Source: Engraulis encrasicolus
Taxonomy: Eukaryota; Chordata; Actinopteri; Clupeiformes; Engraulidae
Direction of reading: 5' to 3'
DNA: 64,000 nucleotides
Assembly: GCF_034702125.1 (NCBI RefSeq)
Contig: NC_085880.1
Location: forward strand, 16,916,028-16,980,027
Below the pieces are notes generated by a model, which made no database searches, was not told where the DNA came from, and saw only the letters and a program-made list of their open reading frames with translations. Shown here one piece after another: positions 18,908 to 29,892 of this stretch (the first letter of the stretch is position 1; the number at the start of each line of letters is the position of its first letter). Made by a program: the position numbers and the translations under genes.

Positions 18908-21900
18908 ACCCTTAGAAATGATGGGTTGAAAATAACCCAATTCTTACTACCGTGCTGGGTAACTATTGGACCAACCTCGCATTGGGTTGTATTTATACAA
19001 TGAATTGGGTTATAAATTTCAACCCAACAGGTTGAGTAAAACAATTAACTCAAATGTGGGGTTATTTCTAACCAAACCGTTATATTGAATGTACTTTATT
19101 GTTGGGTTATTACATCATATCCTATATATGGGTTATACAGCCCCAATATTCTGTTTAAATTACTTAATTATGAAGTTAAATTTACCCAATAAATGTATCA
19201 CTTATTATATGTGACACAGGCTGTGCAAAATAAGCACACCAGTTTGTGCAATACATTGATTTTATTGTCCCATTTTGTTTTCACACTTTTCACACAACAA
19301 AGAGGATTGCATTTAAATATAAAATAGAGCAATATAACAGACATGTTATCATACAGTCAAAAAAGGCAGGAAGGGATATTATTCAAAAACATGGACACAA
19401 AAAATTGAAAAATTATAGGGTAACAACACACTGGGAAACACTTTCAAGCATTGCACATTATGGAAAACTCATTATTTACTAATATAGAGAAATAATACAG
19501 CCTACTTTTTCAATATACACTTTCAAAGTTTACAAAGAAGACCCATGTTGAAAGTGAAGGGCATTATGCCTTCAAGTTGTTTCTATGAGCACATTTTTAC
19601 TTGGGAATAGAATGGGGAAAGGTTATATGAGAACCTCAATGTTGATACAGAGATAAATAAATGTGTTTGTAAGACTGCTTTGTGACAGTACCTAAACACT
19701 AGAAACAACCAAATAGCTGAGGTCATTGTAGTGTCACCATGAATTTGCTGGTGTAAACCAGGGGTGGGGAACCTATGTCTGGAGGGCCGTTTGCGGCCCC
19801 TGAGACAATTTTAATATTATGCAGCTTCATATGAAATATGGCATATTTTGTAAAAGAAACATTTGCAATACAATATAATATTCAGGGGACATATAGAAGT
19901 TAAGGTCTGTTTTAAGGTGGCTGCATTCCATATAGGCCTAGAGTGCAGGGGGAAATCCTAGTTTGTGTTAATTGTACGGCCCTCGGAGGACTTTCACGGC
20001 CCTCAGAGTAATTTGAAGTGGCCCTTCAAATGAAAAAGGTTCCCCACCCCTGGTGTACACTTACAATAATACACAGTGTTTCCAAAACCAAATAGAGCAG
20101 TGCATTCTGTGTAGAATTTGCAATAAAATCTTAGCTGGGTGTCCCTTTTAAAGGACTGTGCGCATTGAAGCTGGCATTGCTGCCTCCGCCTCCTGGGTAC
20201 AGAAGCCTCGTCAAAACTCTCTCGGCCTCTGAATGAAAAGAAAAACACACATGCAACATTTAGTTACAAAATTATAAAATGATGATGACATTGCAAGACA
20301 CAGGTCAGACCATCTGTGAAATAAATGGCTAAATAAGAAAGTGTTAGCTAGTAAAGAAAGTGTTGGCTATTAAAAACAAATATCAGAAAACAAAAATGCT
20401 TCTGATATGAGGATCCAATTGAATGAGGTCAAATCACTAGCAATGAAACTCAATTTGGTCAGGGCTTAAGTGTATAAGGATGCACTAGTGGTAGCCAAAC
20501 TATTGCAACACGGACAAAACAGTGACTTACCCACAGTAGGCTAGTGCTGCACAATGAAGAATGCCTCCTTTCTTTCAGCAACATCCAAGCAAATAGCCTA
20601 AAAAATGGTGAGAAACACATTTGAAATTATTCTAACTGAATAATAGGCTGCATCCATTTAGTTGCAGCAAAATATATTTTTAAGTAGGCTATGCTCATCA
20701 CATTACACCCAGGAGGTCTGTCATTGCCTTACACCAATGTCAATACATTATTTTTCTTTGAAAAGCACCGTATTCGCTTTGGCCTGCCCACACCGAAAAC
20801 TATAAATAAGGCCCACTACTCACGTCAGTCAGTCGGTGCACTGCACTGTGACAGGTGACAGCTCTGTTCAGTCCTGGACGTCTCCTTCCATTTTTTCATA
20901 GCTGCAATCATATAGCAAATAGAAAGCCACATTGTTGTTAAACCAGAGGTAGTAGCTATACCATGCTCGCTGACATACTGTGTTAACCGTCCTGACATGT
21001 CTATATCGAAGCCCACTTCGCGGACGTCCAGGCTTATCTGAATTTAAGCTAGTTCTAAAACCACACAGACTAGCTGCACCAGCCATGAACTAGCCTACCT
21101 TGAGCAGAGCTGCAGATGCCAGCGGCATTAGTACAACTGAATAGGGATACACGGCACGTCCGTATTTTCCGTTGTTGTTATTATTAATTTCTCTAACTTG
21201 TGCTGATTTGTGCTACTTATTCCACGCGAACTCGCGGCAGAGAGTTGATAATATTGGCCCGCCGAGAGACCAACTTCAGAGCGGCGGCACTGCGGCCAGT
21301 TATTTGTGTCGAGAGTTACCGTGGAAACCAAAAGACGGTTGGACTCAGATTGAAGTTACAGGCGAGTTTCGTGAAATTAAAATTCATCCCATCTGGTTTC
21401 GAGACGAGATTCATTCCAATGTTTCTTATGATTAGATTAGTTGACTCCATTTCCATTGGTTTAGGTAATTGAGAGTAACCAACGGTTTAGGTTTGTGTAG
21501 AGACTACCTTGGGCAACGGTCTTCTTATTCAATGGGTTCATACTTCATAGATCGATCGAATGGAAGATAAGGAATGCGTTGGATGAACGAATGGCTATCA
21601 CACATCTATCAGCTTTAGGCAGTTAACTAAAGTTAGCTGGAGACAAAACAGTAAAAACACATTACAAACCTTCATTTTTGTTGAAGACTCCGGTCAGTTC
21701 ACTTCTTCCAGGGCGGGCAGGCAGAAAGAACGTTATCTGCAGGGAACTCTGATTTCAAACGTAGCAGGGCAACACAGTGTTGGGTACAATAAACCAGTGA
21801 GCTGGGTTATTGTGTAACCTAACTAATAACCCAATCAGTAGAGTAGCATAGATGTTCCCCACTGTACCAATATTGAGTTAGAGTAACCCAACACTGCATT

Positions 21901-21977
21901 AGAATAACCCAACACGTTTACCCAACAGCTGTTATTCAGCACTTGGGTTGACAAAACAACCCAGCATTTCTTAGTGT
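18908..21977. mobile_element. 3.1 kb element with AACCCA/TGGGTT subterminal repeats
   Basis: The ends ACCCTTAGAAATGATGGGTTG and (reverse) ACACTAAGAAATGCTGGGTTG are inverted, imperfect copies. Dozens of TGGGTT/AACCCA motifs cluster in the outer 250 bp at each side. The interior shows no recognisable protein and no target duplication was identified. It lies inside the 18244-23049 hAT element. Confidence 0.65.
19759..20052. mobile_element. hAT-type MITE, TSD GTGTAAAC/GTGTACAC
   Basis: The termini CAGGGGTGGGGAACCT and AGGTTCCCCACCCCTG are perfect inverted repeats. The flanking 8-mers differ at one base. It is nested in the 18908-21977 element. Confidence 0.88.
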
Positions 21978-22237
21978 GTATGCTTTTCTTGATTAGCTAT
22001 GATATCACATGGATTACAAACGGGAACGTGGATAATAATTTCGAAAACGTGTGGATTAAGTGAAAGTTTGGGATTTCTGCGGTCAAGACAGCATTTTAAG
22101 GTAAGGTTATATTTGTCCGCTGTAACATGTTTGGTTGTTGATGAAGCTTGCGGCTTAGGAACGGGTTCATTCGCTCATCCATACATGGGTTCACTTCACA
22201 ATTGTTCAGAAGGGCTGCGGTCTCTCTTTCCCGGGGT

Positions 22238-22612
22238 CTGACACACCAAGGCGGTAACGCGGCGCGGAACGGCCGCGGTTTTTACCGGCGTCAGTGAAAA
22301 TACATTGAAACCTATCTGTCCTTACACACCGACCGGTGGTAGTCGGGCGTCAGCGGCGCGGGAGCCGGCTCCGCGCCGCGCTGGATTTGAAAAATAGAAC
22401 TCGAGCGTATTTTTCACGCCGGCGACCGGCGGTGTCTCATTCAAATGAATGGCAAAGTAGCACGCTAGCTTTAGCTGTGGGGAGGGTTTTGAACAGGACT
22501 GGCCGCGCACGCCGACGCTGTCAGTGTGCAAGGCAGAGAAAAGCACGCCGGCCAAAACTAAGCAGAAAGACCGCGTCCGTCCTGCGACCGTTCCGTTCCG
22601 CCTTGGTATGTT
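22238..22612. mobile_element. CpG-rich MITE
   Basis: Inverted ACACACCAAGGCGG and CCGCCTTGGTATGT ends enclose CGCGGCGCGGAACGG-type sequence. It looks like a CpG island but is an inverted-repeat element lying inside the larger hAT. Confidence 0.6.
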
Positions 22613-23049
22613 TTGGCCCTAACCTGTTTGAAGTTAACGGCAGGCCTACGCAAGTTTTTAGCAGCTCTCGTGTAGGCTACAGTGAGTGTACCCTGGTCGC
22701 AACGGCATGCTGGTGGCCACTCTTGACTTCATTTCTATTAGTTCTACATAGTAAGAATAAGAACCCTTTCTGGAATGATGACCGTCAGTGATGTGTTTTT
22801 CTGTTCAATGCATTGCTGTAAGATGCAACGCGAACATTTGGATTGTATTTTCAAGTCGTGGAGTGAAGGATGTCAAATGCAACGTGGTAGAATGACTTAG
22901 TAGCCTAGGGAGCTGTCTGAAGAGGTCAAAATTCACAATTTAGGAGCGTTTTTATTTTTTTAAAAATCTCATCTGGGGGAGACCCCACTAGTTTGGCTTG
23001 GTTACAGAATTTGTGCTTACCAACATCATACCCCCCAAAACCGCCACTG

Positions 23050-24137
23050 GTTAGTACCATATGCCCTTTATTATCCTGCAGTCGGGAAATCCATGTGTTG
23101 CAGCGGTAACATAGCCTACATAGAACTTGTGCAAAGAAGACTGCATGCATACAGACACAGGACCAAGAAGTTAGAAAAATATAAAAGGGAGATATAAAAT
23201 AGAGATGTCATAAAATAGAGATATCCATCATTACTATTGTGTCACGATCTTATTGATTGAATGAAAGAGTTCCATGAATTCTTTGTTTGGTTAAAAGCAA
23301 ACCATGAACCACCACCCGCTTCAACAGCTCAACTCGAGGTTTTGCCTAAAAGCAAAGCCAATAATGTGTGTTCTTATAGAACGCCCCATAGGCCTACCGT
23401 ACATAAAAGATTTGTCAGCAGTGATAACCCACGGTCTTGATTTTTAATGACCTGATTGCAATGTATGTATAATAATGAAGAACCCCCTGTTGAGAGTTGT
23501 GTGTGATATGGATCCTCCAACCAGGGCCGCTGACAGCTTTTGCTGGGCCCGGGACAAAGTCATCTGAAAGGGCCCCCTACCCACCACTTCCTGACATTAG
23601 TAAGTTAGTACCATATGCCCTTTATTATCCTGCAGTCGGGAAATCCATGTGTTGCAGCGGTAACATAGCCTACATAGAACTTGTGCAAAGAAGACTGCAT
23701 GCATACAGACACAGGACCAAGAAGTTAGAAAAATATAAAAGGGAGATATAAAATAGAGATGTCATAAAATAGAGATATCCATCATTACTATTGTGTCACG
23801 ATCTTATTGATTGAATGAAAGAGTTCCATGAATTCTTTGTTTGGTTAAAAGCAAACCATGAACCACCACCCGCTTCAACAGCTCAACTCAAGGTTTTGCC
23901 TAAAAGCAAAGCCAATAATGTGTGCTCTTATAGAACGCCCCATAGGCCTACCGTACATAAAAGATTTGTCAGCAGTGATAACCCACGGTCTTGATTTTTA
24001 ATGACCTGATTGCAATGTACGTATAATAATGAAGAACCCCCTGTTGAGAGTTGTGTGTGATATGGATCCTCCAACCAGGGCCGCTGACAGCTTTTGCTGG
24101 GCCCGGGACAAAGTCATCTGAAAGGGCCCCCTACCCA
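23050..24137. repeat. 554-bp tandem duplication (copy 1 split by hAT insertion)
   Basis: Sequence 23058-23582 recurs nearly identically at 23612-24136 (offset 554). The missing start of copy 1 (ACCACTTCCTGACATTAGTAAGTTAGTAC) is found at 18215-18243, on the other side of the 4.8 kb hAT element. The unit includes the first ~60 bp of the hAT element at 24076. Confidence 0.9.
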
Positions 24138-24609
24138 CCCATATGAAAAAGTCTTATTAAAAACGCATATGGATTATATCTGTTCCATAAGAATATTATA
24201 AGGGTCATACAAGGCACAAACCCACATATACAAATCTAGCTATTTTTTTATTCATTTTCAGTCATATATGCCATACACAATTTATGTTACTAAGGGCTTA
24301 TATATTTCGTATAAGTAAAAAGATTGGAAAATAGTGCTGTTTTTGGATGAATGCCAATCAGATGTGTGCTGTATTTGTGCCATGTTGTTGTTGTATCATG
24401 CTTCGTATGAGAAATGTGCAGAATTCATATAAATATTGGTGTCAGAAACTGTTTAAGAAATGTACAAATTAAATAAGGTTTGCATATAATTAAATGTATA
24501 AACTTTATAAAATGTATATACGAATATGACATTTCAAGTTGTAAACTTCATATAAACTTAATATAGAAAGTCTGTAAAATCCAACTACGGAACATGTACG
24601 GAACATACG

Positions 24610-25059
24610 TGTGATGGAGTGACCATCACTAGGGTTGTGGGTGTGTTCTGACTAACATGCCAACGAGCGCGGCTCTTTGGTGTAGCGGTCAGAGCCCCGG
24701 TTTACTACCCCAGAAGGTCTGGGTTCAAGTCCCAGCTGGGCAACTCTACTCCCCTTCGCTAAAAATGGTGTCAGAAGTGGTATGGTACCGTGAGGCCATC
24801 GGAAGCGTACCCATGGTGTGTGAGCCGTAATTCCATGAGAGGGACCCCCAGGATTGGTGACCCCCGTGTGAGGGACCTCAGTGATAGGTGAAGCATTGAT
24901 GATGGGGCACACTGGATGGGAGAAGCATGATGGGCAGTTGCGTGAGGGACACCATGAGTGTGTGAAGCTACGGGTGTGCTTCCCGAAGGGGAAGGCCATG
25001 TGATGGAGTGACCATCACCGGTTCAAGTCCCAGCTGGGCAACTCTACTCCCCTCCGCTA
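24610..25059 (+). mobile_element. Miniature LTR-like (TRIM-like) element with tRNA-like LTR
   Basis: A 156-bp left repeat (24610-24765) and a shortened right repeat (24999-25059) share their first 20 bp (TGTGATGGAGTGACCATCAC) and last ~40 bp. The right copy lacks the middle ~95 bp. Just inside the left repeat is TGGTGTCAGAAGTGG (24770-24784), like a retroelement primer-binding site. Just before the right repeat is the purine-rich GAAGGGGAAGG. The flanks ATACG and ATACT could be a 5-bp duplication. The internal region is only ~230 bp and encodes nothing. Confidence 0.5.
24678..24732 (+). promoter_or_regulatory. tRNA-like Pol III A and B boxes in the left LTR-like repeat
   Basis: TGGTGTAGCGG (24678-24688) fits the A-box consensus and GGTTCAAGTCC (24722-24732) fits the B-box exactly, with a CTGGG...CCCAG T-stem around it. 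The anticodon stem is poor, so this is a tRNA relic rather than a functional tRNA. A B-box without its A-box recurs at 25018-25028. Confidence 0.6.
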
Positions 25060-25753
25060 CAATACTTAAATGGAATAAGACTTCAATATGATTTTAACAT
25101 AAAACGTGCATTATTTCTATAGGAATATAGTAGTTTTCTCCTATGTTTTAGTCAATATAATATAGTATTATGCATTGTTGGCATGTCAAACTCTTATAAG
25201 AATTTATACTGCATGCAGTCATGTTATACGGCATGCATATAAGTTCCATATAGTATTTCTTTTCGAAAAGGGGCCATAATCGACTATCATGATAGACATA
25301 TATTAGAAAACGCATAAGTGACTCTTGCAAATCTGGCACATTTTTTCTATACGATTTCATGTAAGGAACATGCATGTTTGCAGTATATGAATCATATAAT
25401 TCTTTTTCATATGGGCAATACTGTACATACAATTTAATGGGGAACCAACTCCCTATCTCCGTGGGACCGGGACAACATACCCCTTTGTGCCCCCCTGTCG
25501 GCGGGCCTGCCTCCAACACTATTGATCTCTGGGATGAAACAACTGTAACAAACAAACAGGAGGCTCATTTCATCTAATTTCCAATTTGATAAATAGGTTC
25601 AGGTGCAGATCAAAGAGGAGAGACCTTGTTCTCCTCTACAAAGCAATCATGTGTGACCCACAATGAGAATACAGAATGCCTGATGAAGTGAAATAATGTA
25701 GGCTTTAATAATGAAATGAACCTTGGAACATTCATTATGAAAGACTAGTTATG

Positions 25754-27036
25754 CTGTACACGTTGTTTATTTGACACAGTCTCTCATTCCATTCTGCTTG
25801 AACGGCTCTCAGAGTTTACTGGACTAACTGGCACAGCACTTAACTGGTTTCATTCATATCTATCCAACCGCCAACAATATGTCACTCTCAAAGACTCACG
25901 CTCCACCACAGTTACCATCAGCCACGGCGTTCCGCAAGGTTCGGTGCTTGGCCCCCTTCTTTTCACCATCTACATGCTCCCCCTTGGTCGTATCATCCGC
26001 TCCCATGGTCTCAGTTTCCACTGCTACGCCGACGACACACAGATATACATCAGCACCAAACCCTCTCCTCTGTCCCCCCCCACCCCTCTATCCCCCCCCA
26101 CCCCTCTCGTCCACTGCCTGCAGGACATCAAAACCTGGATGACACACAATCTCCTCAAACTGAACAGCAATAAAACTGAGCTCATGGTGGTGGCACCAGC
26201 AATGCTGCAAAGGAAGGTTGGAGATCTCCACCTGGACATCGATGGATGCACCATCACCCCATCCCCCGAAGTACGTAACCTGGTTGTCATCTTGGATTCA
26301 TCACTTTCATTTCACTCCCACATCAAAAAAGTCACCAAATCGGCATTCTATCATCTCCGAAACATCTCCAGACTCCGGCCTTCACTCTCTAAGACAGTTA
26401 CGGAGACGCTCACTCACTCCTTCATCTCCTCCCGTCTGGACTATTGCAATGCCATCCTGCTTGGTCTACCCAACAAGGCCCTAGACAGACTGCAATATGT
26501 CCAGAACTCTGCTGCCAGGATCATAACAGGCACTAGACCCTGGCAGCACATCACCCCCATACTCAAGCAGCTTCACTGGCTCCCCATCAAGTCACGGATT
26601 ACCTACAAAGTCCTCCTCCTAACCTTCAAGTCCCTCCATGGTCTGGCACCCCACTACCTCAGTGACCTCCTTCACCCCTATGACCCCTCAAGATCCCTGC
26701 GGTCCTCTTCCAAGGGCCAGCTGATCGTCCCTCGTGCCAGGCTCAAGGCCACCAGTGACAGAGCCTTCCATGTTGCTGCTCCCATTCTTTGGAACAATCT
26801 GCCCGACCACATCCAAAATGCCCCTTCACTGGCCATGTTTAAGCAACACCTTAAGACACATCTCTTCCTGGAGGCTTATGGCTGCTAGTTCCACAAGCAC
26901 TTTCACGCATTCACACACATGCTCACACACTGACGCGCACACACACTCACACTCTCCAACACAACACTCTGTGAAGCGTCCTTGGGTGTTTTGAAAGGCG
27001 CTATATAAAACGAAAGTATTATTATTATTATTATTA
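25754..27036 (+). mobile_element. L2-like LINE, 5'-truncated reverse transcriptase end
   Basis: An open frame runs from FDTVSHSILLERL through HGVPQGSVLGPLLFTIYM and the catalytic YADDTQIY, ending with the typical LINE C-terminus (LHWLPIKSRITYKVLLLTFK, NNLPDHIQNAPSL) at TAG 26886-26888. The 3' tail GGCGCTATATAAAACGAAAG followed by (ATT)n is characteristic of fish L2-like elements. The N-terminal RT and endonuclease are missing, so it cannot be autonomous. Confidence 0.88.
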
Positions 27037-27210
27037 CCCAGAAGGATGTTTTTGGTTATGTGTTCAAAATTGAAAATACGAAATGTTGCATAGCCTACAA
27101 TATCTACCATGCTCCATAATATAGGTTTTAATCACTGCACTTCAATGTTGATAATTCATTACATAAGTATTGTGTGCAAAGTGTTGAACTGGTATGTAAT
27201 GGGCAGCTGA

Positions 27211-28431
27211 GTAAGGTAAGCGTACCCATTAAGCCCATGTACCCTTTAAGCCCACTTTCAACTTTGAGGTCAATTTAAAGAAAGGGAAAAGGTGAATTTT
27301 GTTGTTCATCACCCTATCCAATTAAAGGGTTTAGTAACTGACAAAATGTTTTTTATTGCAAACAAATCACATTTTTTATCGTCGAGTTATTCCCGTCCAA
27401 GTGAATCCAGTCTCAGGACTACTGACAAGAAGTTGCCTCAAAACTTTGCTGTTTTGGGACATGTCAGAAATCATACAATATCAGCTAGTTTAAGTCAAAT
27501 GTTTTGAAAATACTTTCATATTTAGTAAACTAAGAGGTAAATGTAATGATTTTTATATATATACATGCAGTGTTTTACTAAATTATAGCATTTCCCTTCA
27601 AATGGAAAGATGTGTTTTATGAGCGAGCACACGCCGATATTTTCTTGATACAACCACACACCATCTTTATCTTACTCTACCGTAAGACTTAAGGTGGTTA
27701 GGTATGAATTCTAAGCATATTCCAGTTTGTTTGGCATTGGTCTTTAAATAAATGCATCATGAAATGTTTTGTGGAGTTGATTATTTCCATAAAATAGCTT
27801 TTTGTATAGGCGGGCTTAATGGGTACAAGGTGGGCTTAAATGGTACACCCCATTGAAATGCATGCAAGTTTGCATGCATGCTTATGAAAAATGCCTTTGA
27901 GGGACATAAAAAGTGCTGTACAATCCCAAGTTGTTGGTTTAAAAGGCGTAATGTAATGAACTAACAATAATCAATAAGAAAAAATACATTTCTCTGTTTG
28001 GATGTAGAATTATATGAAGTATATGAAGTAAAAGATGCCGTAATATTTAATTAGGTTTTATGCACTATTTTTTTAGCAAATCTTACATTTTTGGTCTGAA
28101 ACCATTTATGCCATGTAGGCTCCACTGTTTAAACTCAATTCACACACCTCACCAGGTATTTTGATAGAGAAATAACTATATGAGCTTATTTGGAACACAA
28201 GTGGGCTTAAATGGTACCAATGGTACCATTTAAGCCCATTCAGACTTTTCACTTTTCTCGTAAAAAATCTTCATATAGTACTTTGAAATATCCATCAACT
28301 CACTGACAAACATTGCGAAGAGAGGTAAATCTTACTATTTAACAAAATATTTCACAAAAAAATTATGTGAAGATGATTGAAAAATAAAGAAATTTAGATT
28401 TTGGTGGGCTTAATGGGTACGCTTACCTTAC
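27211..28431. mobile_element. 1.2 kb element with dispersed GTACCCATTAAGCCCA motifs
   Basis: The perfect 27-bp terminal inverted repeats begin GTAAGGTAAGCGTACCC (left 27211, right end 28431). The inner part of the TIR, GTACCCATTAAGCCC, recurs inside the element in both orientations at about 27238, 27810, 27829, 28201 and 28221. No coding capacity; superfamily not recognised. Confidence 0.75.
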
Positions 28432-28705
28432 CTTCTACTTCATGTCTTCCTACATTTTTTGTCCTTGTTTGTACTGCCACCTTGTGGTACATGTGAAGTA
28501 TATCATTAAAAAAAAAACAATTCCATTACATTCAGACTACAGCTTTCACTTCGTTGCTACAGTAACTACAAGAAAAGAGGGCAGCAATCAAGCTGTTCCA
28601 AATTCTATTCAAATCTGTAAGATAATTTATTGGTATTGAATAGTACCCTACTATGGTTCCTGTTCAATAATACAATAGTGTGTCAGACTAGTAGCCAAAA
28701 GGTAA

Positions 28706-28808
28706 TTTGGGGCTGCCCCCTTGCACGGGTGAGGCATAAATGCAATTTCATTGTGTGCAGTGAGCACTGTGTGCTGTGGAGTGCTGTCACAATGACAATG
28801 GGAATAAT
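28706..28808 (+). mobile_element. SINE fragment (tail half)
   Basis: GGGCTGCCCCCTTGCACGGG to TGACAATGGG matches the 3' half of the SINE at 29574-29880. The tRNA-related head is missing. Confidence 0.7.
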
Positions 28809-28961
28809 ATACAGAACGCAATAAGAGCAGATGCCATGTTGGGTTACTGTTTTTTTTTTCTTCTTCATACAAGCCTTAGAGATGCCATGGGTCTGGGCCA
28901 GCTCGAGCATTAGTGCAGGAAATGGTCACAGAATAGAGGAGTCTTCACCTGCTTCTTGAAG

Positions 28962-29380
28962 GTGGAGAGAGATGAAGACAAGCTGGGCTACTTCGCGGTG
29001 ACTAGACCGGGGGTAACACAAGTACTTCAGGCCCCCCTGCAAGCTACCAAGAATGGGCCCACGAATGAAAAAAGAGGGCCTAATATCATGTGGAGGGGGC
29101 CCGTTTCTTCAAGACAAGGGCCCATGTTGGCCCCCCGCTTAGTATGGGCCCCCCTGCCTCGCGGGGGCTGCGGGGGTATACTTTACGCCCCTGCTAGACC
29201 CAGGGATGACTGGAGCACTTAACAAGAGTTTTTTGACTCTGAGGAAGGCGCAGGTGCGCCAAAACGTCAGTCACTTTGTGCACCAAAATAATTTAAAAAA
29301 CTTCTAAAAAAGTTGCTGAGTGCTCCAGTCATCCCCGGGTCTAGTCACTGGGAAGTAGCCCAGCTTGTCTTGATACTGCT
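28962..29380. repeat. Fold-back element with nested hAT MITE
   Basis: CAAGCTGGGCTACTTCGCGG...AGACCC...GACTGGAGCACTTAAC (left) is the inverse of the sequence 29310-29375. A hAT MITE at 29009-29193 interrupts the left arm. The loop holds GAGGAAGGCGCAGGTGCGCC. Confidence 0.7.
29009..29193. mobile_element. hAT-type MITE, GGCGTAA family (second copy)
   Basis: It is the inverse-oriented relative of 6226-6425, sharing the GGGGGTATACTTTACGCCCC end and the AACACAAGTACTTCAGG end. CTAGACC is duplicated at 29002-29008 and 29194-29200. Confidence 0.75.
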
Positions 29381-29573
29381 GTCCTCGACTGTGAGTACCA
29401 CCAAGGCTGAAGTGCAGACATCCCCTCTTCATTGAGAGAGATGACCCTAAAGTGTTGCTGTCACTGGAAGTTTTTTCCACCACTGAGGGACAATGGCACA
29501 GAACAGTCTAGACAGGGATCGTTTAGAGCAGGCAGGTGGCACGGCTAGACAGTTTGTGTTGAGGACCAGTCAT

Positions 29574-29880
29574 GGGTAAGCAGTTAGGGCGTCAGACTTG
29601 TAGCCCAAAGTTTGCCGGTTCGACTCCCGACCCACCAAGTTCGTGGGGGGAGTAATCAACCAGTGCCCTCCCCCATCCTCCTCCATGACTGAGGTACCCT
29701 GAGCATGGAAGAGTTCCACCGCACTGCTCCCTATAGGGGCGCCATTGAGGGCTGCCCCCTTGCACGGGTGAGGAATAAATGCAATTTCGTTGTGTGCAGT
29801 GTTCACTTGTGTGCTGTGTCACAATGACAATGGGAGTTGGAGTTTCCCAATGGGCCTTCACTTCACTTTCACTTAGTTCT
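29574..29880 (+). mobile_element. tRNA-derived SINE
   Basis: The head GTAAGCAGTTAGGGCGTCAG has an exact Pol III B-box GGTTCGACTCC near 29618, followed by a conserved body and the tail TGACAATGGGAGTTGGAG. Partial copies of the family lie at 28706-28808 and 36675-36765. Confidence 0.8.
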
Positions 29881-29892
29881 CTGGCAGAGATA

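Larger units (their letters stand above)
18244..23049. mobile_element. 4.8 kb hAT element, TSD GTTAGTAC
   Basis: It starts CAGAGGCGGTTCTT and ends with the complement of CAGTGGCGGTTTTG. The exact 8-bp duplication GTTAGTAC lies at 18236-18243 and 23050-23057. It contains a 3.1 kb element (18908-21977) and a CpG-rich MITE (22238-22612). No intact transposase is seen. The 66-codon frame at 18407-18607 could be a remnant but is not recognised. Confidence 0.8.
24076..25509. mobile_element. 1.4 kb hAT element, TSD CCTCCAAC
   Basis: It starts CAGGGCCGCTGACAGC and ends with the complement of CAGGCCCGCCGACAGG. The exact 8-bp duplication CCTCCAAC lies at 24068-24075 and 25510-25517. It is AT-rich inside, has no transposase frame, and contains the small LTR-like element at 24610-25059. 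A short relative lies at 54507-54667. Confidence 0.85.

Noticed and set aside
22238..22612. CpG island/promoter
   Set aside because: The CpG-rich block has inverted ends and lies inside a hAT element, so it is better explained as a MITE.
24678..24732. Functional tRNA gene
   Set aside because: A and B boxes and the T-stem are good, but the anticodon stem does not pair and the sequence is part of a repeated terminal segment.
25944..26888. 314-codon open frame as a host or domesticated gene
   Set aside because: It is the C-terminal part of a LINE reverse transcriptase with YADD box, continues upstream without a start and ends in an L2-type (ATT)n tail.
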